Shown one piece after another: positions 52,167 through 60,336 of a stretch of 64,000 nucleotides of DNA (position 1 is the stretch's first letter; each line of letters opens with the position of its first letter). The notes under the pieces were generated by a model. It was not told the DNA's origin. It did no database searches and worked only from the letters and a program-made list of their open reading frames with translations. The DNA is from DAOTWA01 sp034435955 (GTDB lineage: Bacteria; Chloroflexota; Anaerolineae; Anaerolineales; Anaerolineaceae): assembly GCA_034435955.1 (NCBI GenBank), contig DAOTWA010000062.1, positions 14,870-78,869 of the forward strand, in the 5' to 3' direction. The position numbers and the translations under genes are program-made.

Positions 52167-55100
52167 GTGGAATCTGCAGCGGTTTACATTCCAATGGACC
52201 GGCGACAGGCGCTGGCCAACGGCGTCGAACTGCCGGAAAAGATGGAGGGGGCGGCTCTCTTCGCTGACATCTCGGGTTTCACTCCGCTAACGGAAGCGCT
52301 GGCCCAGAACCTCGGTCCTCAGCGCGGTGCCGAGGAGTTGACTCGCTCCTTGAATCAGGTCTACGATGCGGTCGTTGGCGAGCTGCACCGTTTCGGCGGC
52401 TCGGCCATTGGCTTCAGCGGAGATGCCATGACCTGCTGGTTCTCTGGCCGCAGAGCCGCTTTGCAGGCTGCCGCCTGCGGCCTGGCCATGCAGGAAGTTA
52501 TGCGCGCATTTGCCGCCCTGCCGGTGCCATCCGGCGGATCTATTTCACTGGCCTTGAAGGTGGCTGTGGCTGCAGGGCGGGTGCGACGATTTCTCGTCGG
52601 CGATCCTCAAATACAAAAAATCGAAGTGATCGCAGGCTCGACTCTCGATCGGCTGGCAGAAGCTGAACACCACGCACAGAAAGGTGAGCTCGTCCTCGAT
52701 CCAAAGGCCGCCGAGGCTTTGACAGGAATGGCCACCTTCGAGCCAATCCCAATGGGTGAAGCGACCGTTAAGTGCGCGCGTCTTATTGAACTCCAGGCGC
52801 CTGTAAACCCTGCGCCCTGGCCGGACCTCCCTCCGCATTGCCTGAGTGAGGACCAGGCCCGTCCCTGGTTATTGCCCACGGTTTTTCAGCGTATAAGTCA
52901 GGGGCTGGGCGTCTTCCTGGCGGAACTGCGCCCTGCGGTCGCGCTTTTCTTACGTTTCACCGGCATTCATTACGATTCCGACTCGCATGCGGGGACAAAA
53001 TTAGACCGCTTCATCCGAGATGTACAAGCGGTATTGGCCCGCTATGATGGCAATCTGATCCAGCTCACCATTGGAGACAAAGGTAGCTATCTTTTCGCTG
53101 CCTTTGGAGCGCCTGTTGCCCACGAAGACGATATTCAGCGAGCGGCTTCGGCTGCTTTAGAGCTGCGCGAGCTCGGTAAACACTTCGATTTCCTGGCTCC
53201 ATTGCAGATTGGTCTCAGTTCGGGTTTCATGCGCACCGGCGCATACGGCGGCAGCATGCAGCGCACCTATGGCGTAATCGGTGATTCAACTAACCTGGCT
53301 GCGCGCTTGATGCAGGCCGCCGCCCCGGGGCAGATACTGGCTGCCAGGCGAGTATATTATGCCGCCGCACGCGGATTTGAGTGGCGTGAGGTGGGAGAAA
53401 TTGCCCTCAAAGGCAAGAGCAGGCCGATCGCTGTGCGCGAGCTGGTCCGCATCAACCATGGCGCTTACCGCCACCATGATCAGCTTTACTCGTTCCCGAT
53501 CGTGGGACGCCGTAAAGAACTCGATCTCCTCCGCGAAAAATGCATCCTAGCACGAAAAGGCCATGGTCAGATCGTCGCAATCAGCGCTGAAGCCGGCATT
53601 GGCAAATCTCGTCTCCTGGCCGAAAGCCTGCGCCAGGCGGAAGCCCGCCGTTTCGTTCGGTTCAGCGGTGAATGTCTGTCTTATGGCGCCAATACCGCTT
53701 ACCATGTCTGGGAGCGGATCTGGCGCGATTTTTTCGCCGTGGACGCTGGCTGGCCGCCTGAGGAAGTGTCCTGGCATCTGCAAACCCTGCTCTCGAAAGT
53801 ATCCGCGGATCTTCCATCTCGCGCCCCTCTTCTTGGAGCTGTTTTGCACATCCCGTTGCCTGAAAATGAGCTCACACTTTCGCTGGATGCAAAGGTGCGT
53901 AAATCTTCCCTGGAAGCCTTGTTGGTCGACTGCGTGCGCGCTCGGGCTTCCCAATCGCCGCTGCTCATAGTCCTGGAAGATTGTCATTGGATCGATCCCC
54001 TTTCACGAGATTTGCTGGATGCCATCTCGCGGGCGGTCGCTAATTTGCCTGTCATCATCCTGCTGACTTACCGTCCCCCCGAACGTGAGCGGGTGAACGA
54101 GCCGATTTTTCAGCGTTTGCCTCATTTTTCGGAAATCACATTGTCCGAATTTAGCCCCGCAGAGGCCGCGCAACTGATTCACCTCAAATTGCAGCAGCTT
54201 TTCGGGCAAACTGTACAGGTTCCCCACGAATTCGTTCAGCGTGTTGTCGATCGTTCAGAAGGCAATCCTTTCTACATCGAAGAATTGATTTCTTACCTTT
54301 ATGACAGAGGCGTCAGCTTGAATGACCATGAGGCGCTCGAGCGGCTCGAGTTCCCCACCAGCCTGCACAGCCTGGTCCTCAGCCGCATCGACCAGATCCA
54401 AGATAACCAGAAGACGGCTTTGAAAGTTGCCAGCGTCATTGGCCGCCTGTTCGAAGCCGCCATGCTGTGGGGTGTTTACCCGGATTTGGGGCCGGCACCC
54501 CGCGTGAAAGCCGATCTGGAGGCCATATCCAGGGCCGAGCTGATCGTCCAGGAGGCGCCCAAACCGAAGCTGGCTTATCTGTTCAAGCATGTCATCACCC
54601 AGGAAGTGGCTTACGAGAGTCTGCCTTTCGCCACCCGCTCCCTGTTACACGAACAAATCGGCGGGTATATCGAGCGGTTGGGTGCCGGGGCAGGCTCATA
54701 CCTCGACTTGCTTGCCTACCATTATGGGCGTAGCGAAAATTTATCCAAGAAGCGCGAATATCTGTTGCGCGCCGGCGATGCCGCCCGGGCAGCTTATTCC
54801 AATTCTGCAGCGTTGGATTATTATCAGCGCCTCTTGCCCTTTCTCCCTGCGGAGGAACAGCCGACCGTACTGCTTAAGCTCGGCCAGGTTCTGGAGCTGG
54901 TCGGCCGCTGGCCGCAGGCCGATGAGACCTATCGCTATGCCCTGGAGCTGGCTGAAGGCGGCGGGGATCTGTCCGCAACGGGTCGCTGTCAGGCCGCCCT
55001 TGGGGAGCTGCACCGCAAGCAGGGCCAATACGACCAGGCCATGATGTGGCTGGAACGGGCGCGCAAGTCTTTTGACCTGGCCGGAGATCGGGCAGGCGTC

Positions 55101-55844
55101 GGCCAGGCGTGGCACTATTCTGGCAGTGTGGCTGCCCAGCGTGGTGATTATGCTGCGGCGCAAAGTTTTTATGAACAGAGCCTTTCCATCCGCCGCGAGT
55201 TGGGCGATCGCAAGAACACGGCCAGTCTCTTAAGCAATCTGGGCATCGTCGCGCGTTACCAGGGACGGTTGAATTTCGCCCACCGCTTGCATGAGGAGGC
55301 CCTGTCCATCCGGCGAGAACTGGGCGACCGCTGGGCCATCGCCAATTCGCTGAACAATTTGGGCAACCTGGTGGTGGATGAAGGTAATTTAGAAGAAGCA
55401 CGGCCCATTTTAGAGGAGGCGTTGCGACTGCACCGTGAGGTAGGCGATCCGTGGTCGGTTGCTAATTCAGCTAACAATCTGGCCAATCTTGCGCGTGAGC
55501 AGCGCGATTATCAAACCGCCCGCGCTTTGTACCGCGAAAGTCTGCTGATCAACCGCGAGTTGGGTGATCGCTGGTCGCTGGCGTATCTGCTGGAGGATGT
55601 CGGGGGCTTGGCTATCTTGGAGGGAGATTGCGCCCGTGCGTTGCGGCTGATCGCCGCCGCCGAAGTATTGCGCGATGCAGCCCATGCGCCTCTTTCTCCG
55701 GCGGAAAAAGATAAACTGGATCATCTACTTGGACAAGCCGTTCGATTGCTCGGGGAAAAGGCCAGTCAAACCGCGCTTAACTCTGGCCGGCGCCTGGCCC
55801 TGGATCAGGCCATTGACCAGGCCCTGGCTGGGCTGGCTGATTAA
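52167..55844 (+). CDS. Signalling protein: two class III cyclase domains, STAND-type ATPase and TPR repeats
   Basis: 1225 residues from GTG 52167 (a TTG at 52116 is the alternative, overlapping the HD gene). Cyclase domain 1 (about 30-190): FADISGFTPLTEAL with metal Asp34 and FSGDAMTCWF with Asp86. Cyclase domain 2 (about 255-410) has lost the first metal Asp (FLRFTG) but keeps TIGDKGSYLF and VIGDSTNLAARL, so the pair may form one composite active site. P-loop SAEAGIGKSRLL (about 475) and LLIVLEDCHWIDPLS begin an AAA/STAND ATPase. The last 350 residues hold TPR units with repeated SIRRELGDR/A-SLSNLG. This architecture is common in Chloroflexota. It probably makes cAMP or cGMP in response to a bound ligand. 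Confidence 0.92.
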   Translation: MESAAVYIPMDRRQALANGVELPEKMEGAALFADISGFTPLTEALAQNLGPQRGAEELTRSLNQVYDAVVGELHRFGGSAIGFSGDAMTCWFSGRRAALQAAACGLAMQEVMRAFAALPVPSGGSISLALKVAVAAGRVRRFLVGDPQIQKIEVIAGSTLDRLAEAEHHAQKGELVLDPKAAEALTGMATFEPIPMGEATVKCARLIELQAPVNPAPWPDLPPHCLSEDQARPWLLPTVFQRISQGLGVFLAELRPAVALFLRFTGIHYDSDSHAGTKLDRFIRDVQAVLARYDGNLIQLTIGDKGSYLFAAFGAPVAHEDDIQRAASAALELRELGKHFDFLAPLQIGLSSGFMRTGAYGGSMQRTYGVIGDSTNLAARLMQAAAPGQILAARRVYYAAARGFEWREVGEIALKGKSRPIAVRELVRINHGAYRHHDQLYSFPIVGRRKELDLLREKCILARKGHGQIVAISAEAGIGKSRLLAESLRQAEARRFVRFSGECLSYGANTAYHVWERIWRDFFAVDAGWPPEEVSWHLQTLLSKVSADLPSRAPLLGAVLHIPLPENELTLSLDAKVRKSSLEALLVDCVRARASQSPLLIVLEDCHWIDPLSRDLLDAISRAVANLPVIILLTYRPPERERVNEPIFQRLPHFSEITLSEFSPAEAAQLIHLKLQQLFGQTVQVPHEFVQRVVDRSEGNPFYIEELISYLYDRGVSLNDHEALERLEFPTSLHSLVLSRIDQIQDNQKTALKVASVIGRLFEAAMLWGVYPDLGPAPRVKADLEAISRAELIVQEAPKPKLAYLFKHVITQEVAYESLPFATRSLLHEQIGGYIERLGAGAGSYLDLLAYHYGRSENLSKKREYLLRAGDAARAAYSNSAALDYYQRLLPFLPAEEQPTVLLKLGQVLELVGRWPQADETYRYALELAEGGGDLSATGRCQAALGELHRKQGQYDQAMMWLERARKSFDLAGDRAGVGQAWHYSGSVAAQRGDYAAAQSFYEQSLSIRRELGDRKNTASLLSNLGIVARYQGRLNFAHRLHEEALSIRRELGDRWAIANSLNNLGNLVVDEGNLEEARPILEEALRLHREVGDPWSVANSANNLANLAREQRDYQTARALYRESLLINRELGDRWSLAYLLEDVGGLAILEGDCARALRLIAAAEVLRDAAHAPLSPAEKDKLDHLLGQAVRLLGEKASQTALNSGRRLALDQAIDQALAGLAD

Positions 55845-55971
55845 AATTTGCTTCGTGTTTGGCCAGCGTAACCGCGGTAACAATCATCCACTCGTGGCTG
55901 GATGAGAGTTCATTGTGAGCCCGGTCCTTTTGGCCAGAGCGAAGCAAGTGGCATATCCTTTCCAGGGGGAT

Positions 55972-57210
55972 CTATCGGCCGAGGGCAGATTGGAGCAGGG
56001 TGGCCGCTTCAGGGGGATCGGCGCGGCGTACGACGATATCCGGCGTGGCATGCCAGGCAGCCAGGCTGCGCAACGCAGCGGCCAGGCTGGCGATCATCTC
56101 CCCGTTTACCGCTACACCTGGCTCCAGGTGCAATGACTTGATTTCGAGAAGACCCTGAGTCCGGTGGGCTTTTGGATCCAACCGCCCGATAAGCCTTCCG
56201 CCGTGCAGGATGGGTAGGGTGAAATAGCCGTACCGTCGTTTATGAGCGGGGGTATAGCACTCGATCGTGTAGTCAAAATCGAACAATTCACGCACCCGCC
56301 GCCGATCCCATACCAGCGGATCGAAGGGCGAGAGCAGGGTGGTAAGCGTTGGTTCATGATTACTTATTGAGGCAGCTTTCTCCAGCAGATGCATCTGATC
56401 GGGATGGATATAAGCGGCTCCTCTGAATCCCTCCACTTCGATGCGCAGCAACGCGCCTTCTGAGGCCAGCGCCTCCAAATATTGGGTAATGGCTTTCTTT
56501 GGCTGACGGAAATAATCAGGAACCCAGGCCGGAAACGCGATTCCGAGAGTTTTCACCGCCCGCAAGGTAAGCGTGCGGTTCACTTCCTCGCTGGTGGGCA
56601 GGGCGGAATCATCCCAGCCTGGCAAAACGCGCTCGCGCAGATCGTAAACACGCTGAAAATTATGGCGGCGTGCGATCATCGCCTCGCCGGTCAACAACAG
56701 GGCTTCCAGGGCGTTCTTTTCTTCCTTCCAATTCCACCAGCCTCCGCCAGAGTGATTTCTATTTTCGAACTCGGCCGAGCGCACCGCCCCATTTTCAAGC
56801 ATATGTGAACGGACTCTGTGAAGAGCCTCAGGGTTTTCTTTGGTCCAATCCACAGCCCATTTGATCGGCCAGGTGTTGCCCCGCATGGCGTCCAGCATGC
56901 GGCGCCGATAGAGTGGATAATCCTCAATGGGGAGAAAGCACATGGCGTGCGACCAGAACTCGAACAGAGCGCCCTCGGCTAGCAGCTCATCCAGCCATTC
57001 GGGTTTGTAATCACCCAACCGGCTCCATAAAACCAGGTAAGGGCTGCGCGCCACCACATTAATGGTGTCAATCTGAAGGGCGCCAAGGCGACGGATGACT
57101 TCGAGCACGTTCGCCTTGGCTGCTGATTGCTGCCGGCCATGGTCTAGGCCTAGCGCTGCCAGCATTATCCGGCGGGCAGTCTGGAGTGATATTTTCTCTG
57201 GGGGGCTCAT
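55972..57210 (-). CDS. YcaQ-type DNA glycosylase (winged-helix, crosslink repair)
   Basis: 412 residues. The motif LGALQIDTINVVARSPYLVL holds the Q-Phi-D triplet (Gln-Ile-Asp) typical of YcaQ/AlkZ-like glycosylases that open interstrand crosslinks, in contrast to QxQ of the other branch. C-terminal LSPFDPLVWDRRRVRELFDF and RLDPKAHR agree. The ATG at 57210 overlaps the stop of the lipoprotein gene by four bases (ATGA). The open frame further upstream lies in that gene's antisense-like frame and is not used. It probably protects DNA from alkylating or crosslinking natural products. Confidence 0.9.
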   Translation of the reverse strand: MSPPEKISLQTARRIMLAALGLDHGRQQSAAKANVLEVIRRLGALQIDTINVVARSPYLVLWSRLGDYKPEWLDELLAEGALFEFWSHAMCFLPIEDYPLYRRRMLDAMRGNTWPIKWAVDWTKENPEALHRVRSHMLENGAVRSAEFENRNHSGGGWWNWKEEKNALEALLLTGEAMIARRHNFQRVYDLRERVLPGWDDSALPTSEEVNRTLTLRAVKTLGIAFPAWVPDYFRQPKKAITQYLEALASEGALLRIEVEGFRGAAYIHPDQMHLLEKAASISNHEPTLTTLLSPFDPLVWDRRRVRELFDFDYTIECYTPAHKRRYGYFTLPILHGGRLIGRLDPKAHRTQGLLEIKSLHLEPGVAVNGEMIASLAAALRSLAAWHATPDIVVRRADPPEAATLLQSALGR

Positions 57211-58355
57211 TGGCAGGCCTGGGCCATCATACTGGAGGTGTCGGAGCCATTGGCCGTTTGTTTGAGGTTTGCCGAGATGATTCCGAGCGGCATAAACGGC
57301 GGGGCGCCGTAGTTGGCCGGCTGGCTCAGGTGCAGCCTGTAGCAACCCACATAATTTTGCGTGATTCCGGCGGTGGTCCTGGAGATCAGTGTCACCGGCA
57401 CGCTGTAGTAGATCTGCCCGGCTCCCGCTTCGCTGTTCACTTGGCCGGTGGTCAGTTGGACCGAGGATGTGTCCTGATACCCTTGGGCGAACTGGTCGTA
57501 AGGTGGAAGCTGAGATGCCGCTGCATTCATCTCCCAATACGTGTAGGCGCGCACATACTCCCGGCGATTGATGGCGTTGAAATACGAGCGCAGCACTTCA
57601 ACCGGATCACTGAGATCATCCAGGTAACGCTGTGCGCTGATGTCGTCAGGCGCGAAGGTTGGCTGAGCAGGCAGCGGCTCACCGGCCATCCCCGCCGATT
57701 GGCAGGCGCTGGCCAGCGGACCGCTGGTGTCCGTACCGTTCGCCACCTGTTTCACCGTCGCCGATTGGATGTCCATGTGGACGAACGGCGGAGTGCCGTA
57801 GTTGGCAGGCTGGCCAAGGTGCGTCACGTAACAACCGACATAAGTCTGCGTGGCGCCGCTGGAGGTCGTGGCGATCATCACCACCGGCACCGCCCAATAC
57901 ATCTGCCCGGCGCCTACCCCCATGGTCACTGCGCCAATGGTTAGTTGCACCGAGGTCGTGTTGGCGTAGCCCTGGGCAAATTGATCGTAAGGGGGCAGTT
58001 GAGCGGCCCCGTTTTGCCAGTACGAATAAGCGCGCACATACTCTTTACGGTTGATCGCGTTTACAAACGATATCATCAGGTCGCTGCCCGAGCTGCGATT
58101 ATCTATATAAGGGAATTGATCGCTGTTTGGGACGCGGGTTTCGGTCGCCGGTTGGCTGGTGGTTGTTATGACCGGCACGGTGCGATCAACCGGGAGGTGG
58201 GTAGCGGTGCCCACCGTATTGTCCGTAGCAGATGTGTTGGCCGGATAAGTCGCGGTTGGGCTTGTGGTCGCCGTGAGAGAGGCGGGGTTAGCGCTCACAC
58301 AACCCGCGAGCGCCAGAGTCAACACCGCCCATGTTATCCATACCTTATGGATCAT
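57207..58355 (-). CDS. Lipoprotein with an internally duplicated domain
   Basis: 382 residues. Lipobox LAGC (Cys19), a Thr-rich linker (about 20-75), then two homologous domains of about 140 residues (about 85-225 and 240-380). Each contains the shared strings AINRxEYVRAYxYW, QLPPYDQFAQGY, TSVQLT, NYVGCY or TYVGCY, HLxQPANYGxPPF and ANGxDTS. The fold is not recognised; the paired Tyr/Trp motifs suggest a carbohydrate- or ligand-binding domain. Upstream partner in a coupled pair with the YcaQ-type gene, an odd combination of surface lipoprotein and DNA repair. RBS GGAG. Confidence 0.82.
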   Translation of the reverse strand: MIHKVWITWAVLTLALAGCVSANPASLTATTSPTATYPANTSATDNTVGTATHLPVDRTVPVITTTSQPATETRVPNSDQFPYIDNRSSGSDLMISFVNAINRKEYVRAYSYWQNGAAQLPPYDQFAQGYANTTSVQLTIGAVTMGVGAGQMYWAVPVVMIATTSSGATQTYVGCYVTHLGQPANYGTPPFVHMDIQSATVKQVANGTDTSGPLASACQSAGMAGEPLPAQPTFAPDDISAQRYLDDLSDPVEVLRSYFNAINRREYVRAYTYWEMNAAASQLPPYDQFAQGYQDTSSVQLTTGQVNSEAGAGQIYYSVPVTLISRTTAGITQNYVGCYRLHLSQPANYGAPPFMPLGIISANLKQTANGSDTSSMMAQACQ

Positions 58356-58547
58356 TTCCTTGCTCCTGTTGACGGATGATTGAAATCTCGGTTGTGTTAT
58401 TGATATGGAGGCAATTCTATCCCTTTTTAGTCCGAAATTTCATTCATCTTTTGCGTGATGATAAGCCCATGCCGTGTCAGGTTGGGTTTCAATTATGGCC
58501 AATCCATTGGTCAGGCGCATGCGTACCCCTTTTCCAGGAGGTGGTAT

Positions 58548-58763
58548 ATGCGCTGGTTGTTGAGAATCCTTGGAATGGTCATCCTTGTGCCCGGCGTGAT
58601 CTTCTTCCTACAGGGGATCAATGTGCTGCCCGGCAGCTTCATGACCGGACAGATGCAATGGGCCATCATTGGTGCTGCTGGCGTGATCATCGGCGTGGCT
58701 CTGCTGATCCTGTCCGCTCGCTCGGGCAAGGCAGCCAGCGGCGGCCGGACGATGGACCTTTGA
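58548..58763 (+). CDS. Small two-helix membrane protein
   Basis: 71 residues. Two membrane helices (about 4-24 and 32-53) and a short basic C-terminus. The RBS is very strong (AGGAGGTGG, seven bases before ATG), which supports the start at 58548 against longer frames. Such DUF-type proteins are common in Gram-positive and Chloroflexota genomes; I cannot name a function. It is alone on the plus strand between two minus-strand units. Confidence 0.75.
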   Translation: MRWLLRILGMVILVPGVIFFLQGINVLPGSFMTGQMQWAIIGAAGVIIGVALLILSARSGKAASGGRTMDL

Positions 58764-58873
58764 GCGCAGGTTTATAAAACCGGTCCGCTGCCAAGAACGA
58801 AATATCGGTTGGCACGTCAAAATACGACCTCCGCTGAATGTGCCATTCGATGGAGGCCGGCCTGAGCGGTGCA

Positions 58874-59095
58874 TCACGCCTGCCAACTGCTACTCAAACC
58901 CTGATCACAGCCAGGACAGGTTTCGGGCTTGCCACCCCGGTTATCCTTGTTGGCAGCGAACAGGCGCCTGGCGGCATTCCTTAAATTCACATTCCATCTC
59001 TTACCCGGTCGCACCTGGATATGATTTACATTGTAGGTGACCAACACAATTGGAATAACGGTTACCGAGACAACGATGAGCAGAAGACTGAGCAT
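58874..59095 (-). CDS. Tiny membrane protein with C-terminal CxxC, possible LacI target
   Basis: 73 residues. N-terminal membrane helix (about 2-21, LLLIVVSVTVIPIVLVTY), then a basic region and a C-terminal CPGCDQG that could bind zinc or be redox active. ATG at 59095 with AAAGGAG eight bases upstream. A LacI-type operator (59200-59211) lies about 105 bases upstream, downstream of the lacI stop, so this gene is a plausible target of the adjacent repressor. Family not recognised. Confidence 0.65.
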   Translation of the reverse strand: MLSLLLIVVSVTVIPIVLVTYNVNHIQVRPGKRWNVNLRNAARRLFAANKDNRGGKPETCPGCDQGLSSSWQA

Positions 59096-59199
59096 TTCGT
59101 ACTCCTTTCGATGATTTCTTGGCGATCCAAGCAAGCCGTACGGTTTTTCAAGCTTTTCAGGATCGGGGTAGTGGTTTCTCTCCAAGCAGCTGATAACTT

Positions 59200-59211
59200 G
59201 CAACCGGTTGC
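59200..59211. promoter_or_regulatory. Second LacI-type operator GCAACCGGTTGC
   Basis: A perfect 12-base palindrome, same core as the operator at 60259-60272. It lies between the lacI stop (59231) and the tiny membrane protein gene (start 59095, minus strand). The run of nine A (59222-59230, T on the minus strand) just right of it may end lacI transcription. Confidence 0.65.
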
Positions 59212-59230
59212 GAGATGATCCAAAAAAAAA

Positions 59231-60241
59231 TTAGGCCGAAGCGCGCACCACCAGCTCAACCGGCATCGTCACGCTGCATAACACCCCGGTCTGCAGTTGC
59301 TGAATCAGATTCTGCGCCAGCAGCCTGCCTGCCTGGGGGATGTTCTGGCGAATCGTCGTCAGCGGCGGATTGTTGAGCTCTGCGATGGATAGGTCGTCGT
59401 ATCCCACTACGCCGATGTCATCGGGTATCCGGCGGCCTTTTTCGCGGATAGCTTTCATGGCAGCGATGGCCATCAGATCGCTGTTTACGAACACGGCGTC
59501 CAGATCTGGAGAGCGCTCCAGAAGCTGTTTCATGGCCGCTTCCCCTGAGGCGATGGTGTAATCGCCATGCGCAATCAGGCCGGGTTCGATGCTCATGCCG
59601 GCCGCCTGCAAAGCAGCCTTATAACCTGCGTAGCGCAACTGCACTTCGGACTCATTGGCCGGTCCACCCAGGAAAGCAATCCGCTTCCTTCCCGATCGGA
59701 TCAGATATTCCGCCGCCAGCCGGCCGCCATTAAAATTATCGCCGGTGACCGAGCAGTAATTTTGATCGCCCGGCGGCACTCCCCAGACGATAAACGGAGC
59801 GCCGATCTCCAGCAGTTCATGGATGTGCTGGGGCTTACGGGCGGAGGTCATCAGGATGAATCCATCCACCCGGCCGCTGTTCAGATACTGGCTCGCCCAG
59901 CGGCTCTCACGCGGGTTTACGTACACCACCATCATATCGTAACCGTTTGCATAAAGCCCGTGCGAGACGCCGCTCATGATTTCCAGTACAAACAGGTCGT
60001 TGACCGTGAATTCATTATGGTAGGCATGCGTGACGAAGGCGATCGTCTTGCTTTGCTTGAGGCTGAGCTGACGGGCGGGGGCGTTGATGCAGAAATTGTG
60101 CTCTTGCGCGATGGCTCGCACGCGTTCCTTGGTCTCCTGGCCGATGAGCGGACTGTCATTTAATGCCCGCGATACGGTCGACTTGGAGACGTTTGCAAGC
60201 CGGGCAATATCGGCAATAGTCAATGCGGATTTTGAGCGCAT
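59231..60241 (-). CDS. LacI-family transcriptional repressor
   Basis: 336 residues. Helix-turn-helix with hinge at the N-terminus (TIADIARLANVSKSTVSRAL), then a sugar-binding-type effector domain with VFVNSDLMAIAAMKA, DDIGVVGYDDLS and PPLTTIRQ. The start at 60241 has GAGG upstream. A perfect 14-base palindrome overlaps its own promoter, so it very likely represses itself, and a second copy follows the gene. Ligand unknown; glycosyl enzymes are elsewhere in the window but not adjacent. Confidence 0.95.
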   Translation of the reverse strand: MRSKSALTIADIARLANVSKSTVSRALNDSPLIGQETKERVRAIAQEHNFCINAPARQLSLKQSKTIAFVTHAYHNEFTVNDLFVLEIMSGVSHGLYANGYDMMVVYVNPRESRWASQYLNSGRVDGFILMTSARKPQHIHELLEIGAPFIVWGVPPGDQNYCSVTGDNFNGGRLAAEYLIRSGRKRIAFLGGPANESEVQLRYAGYKAALQAAGMSIEPGLIAHGDYTIASGEAAMKQLLERSPDLDAVFVNSDLMAIAAMKAIREKGRRIPDDIGVVGYDDLSIAELNNPPLTTIRQNIPQAGRLLAQNLIQQLQTGVLCSVTMPVELVVRASA

Positions 60242-60258
60242 CAGAATGACCTCTTTCT

Positions 60259-60272
60259 TGCAACCGGTTGCA
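60259..60272. promoter_or_regulatory. LacI operator TGCAACCGGTTGCA overlapping the lacI promoter
   Basis: Perfect 14-base palindrome with the CG centre typical of LacI-family sites, 17-30 bases before the repressor ATG and directly downstream of the -10, sharing one base with it. A bound repressor would block the start site. Confidence 0.85.
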
Positions 60273-60300
60273 TTATAAACCATTCCGCACCCTTTGTCAA
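60272..60300 (-). promoter_or_regulatory. Consensus sigma-70 promoter of the lacI-type gene
   Basis: On the minus strand TTGACA (60295-60300) and TATAAT (60272-60277) with a 17-base spacer, the ideal spacing. It is the only clear two-box promoter I found in the window. Confidence 0.85.
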
Positions 60301-60312
60301 TAGGGTGCGGAA
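60283..60312. repeat. Inverted repeat around the -35 box
   Basis: TTCCGCACCC (60283-60292) and GGGTGCGGAA (60303-60312), perfect 10-base arms with a 10-base loop that holds the -35. It could be a second protein site or an mRNA hairpin ending the ABC operon; no T run follows. Confidence 0.7.
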
Positions 60313-60336
60313 CGTTAATCCCGTCTTCGTTCTACC

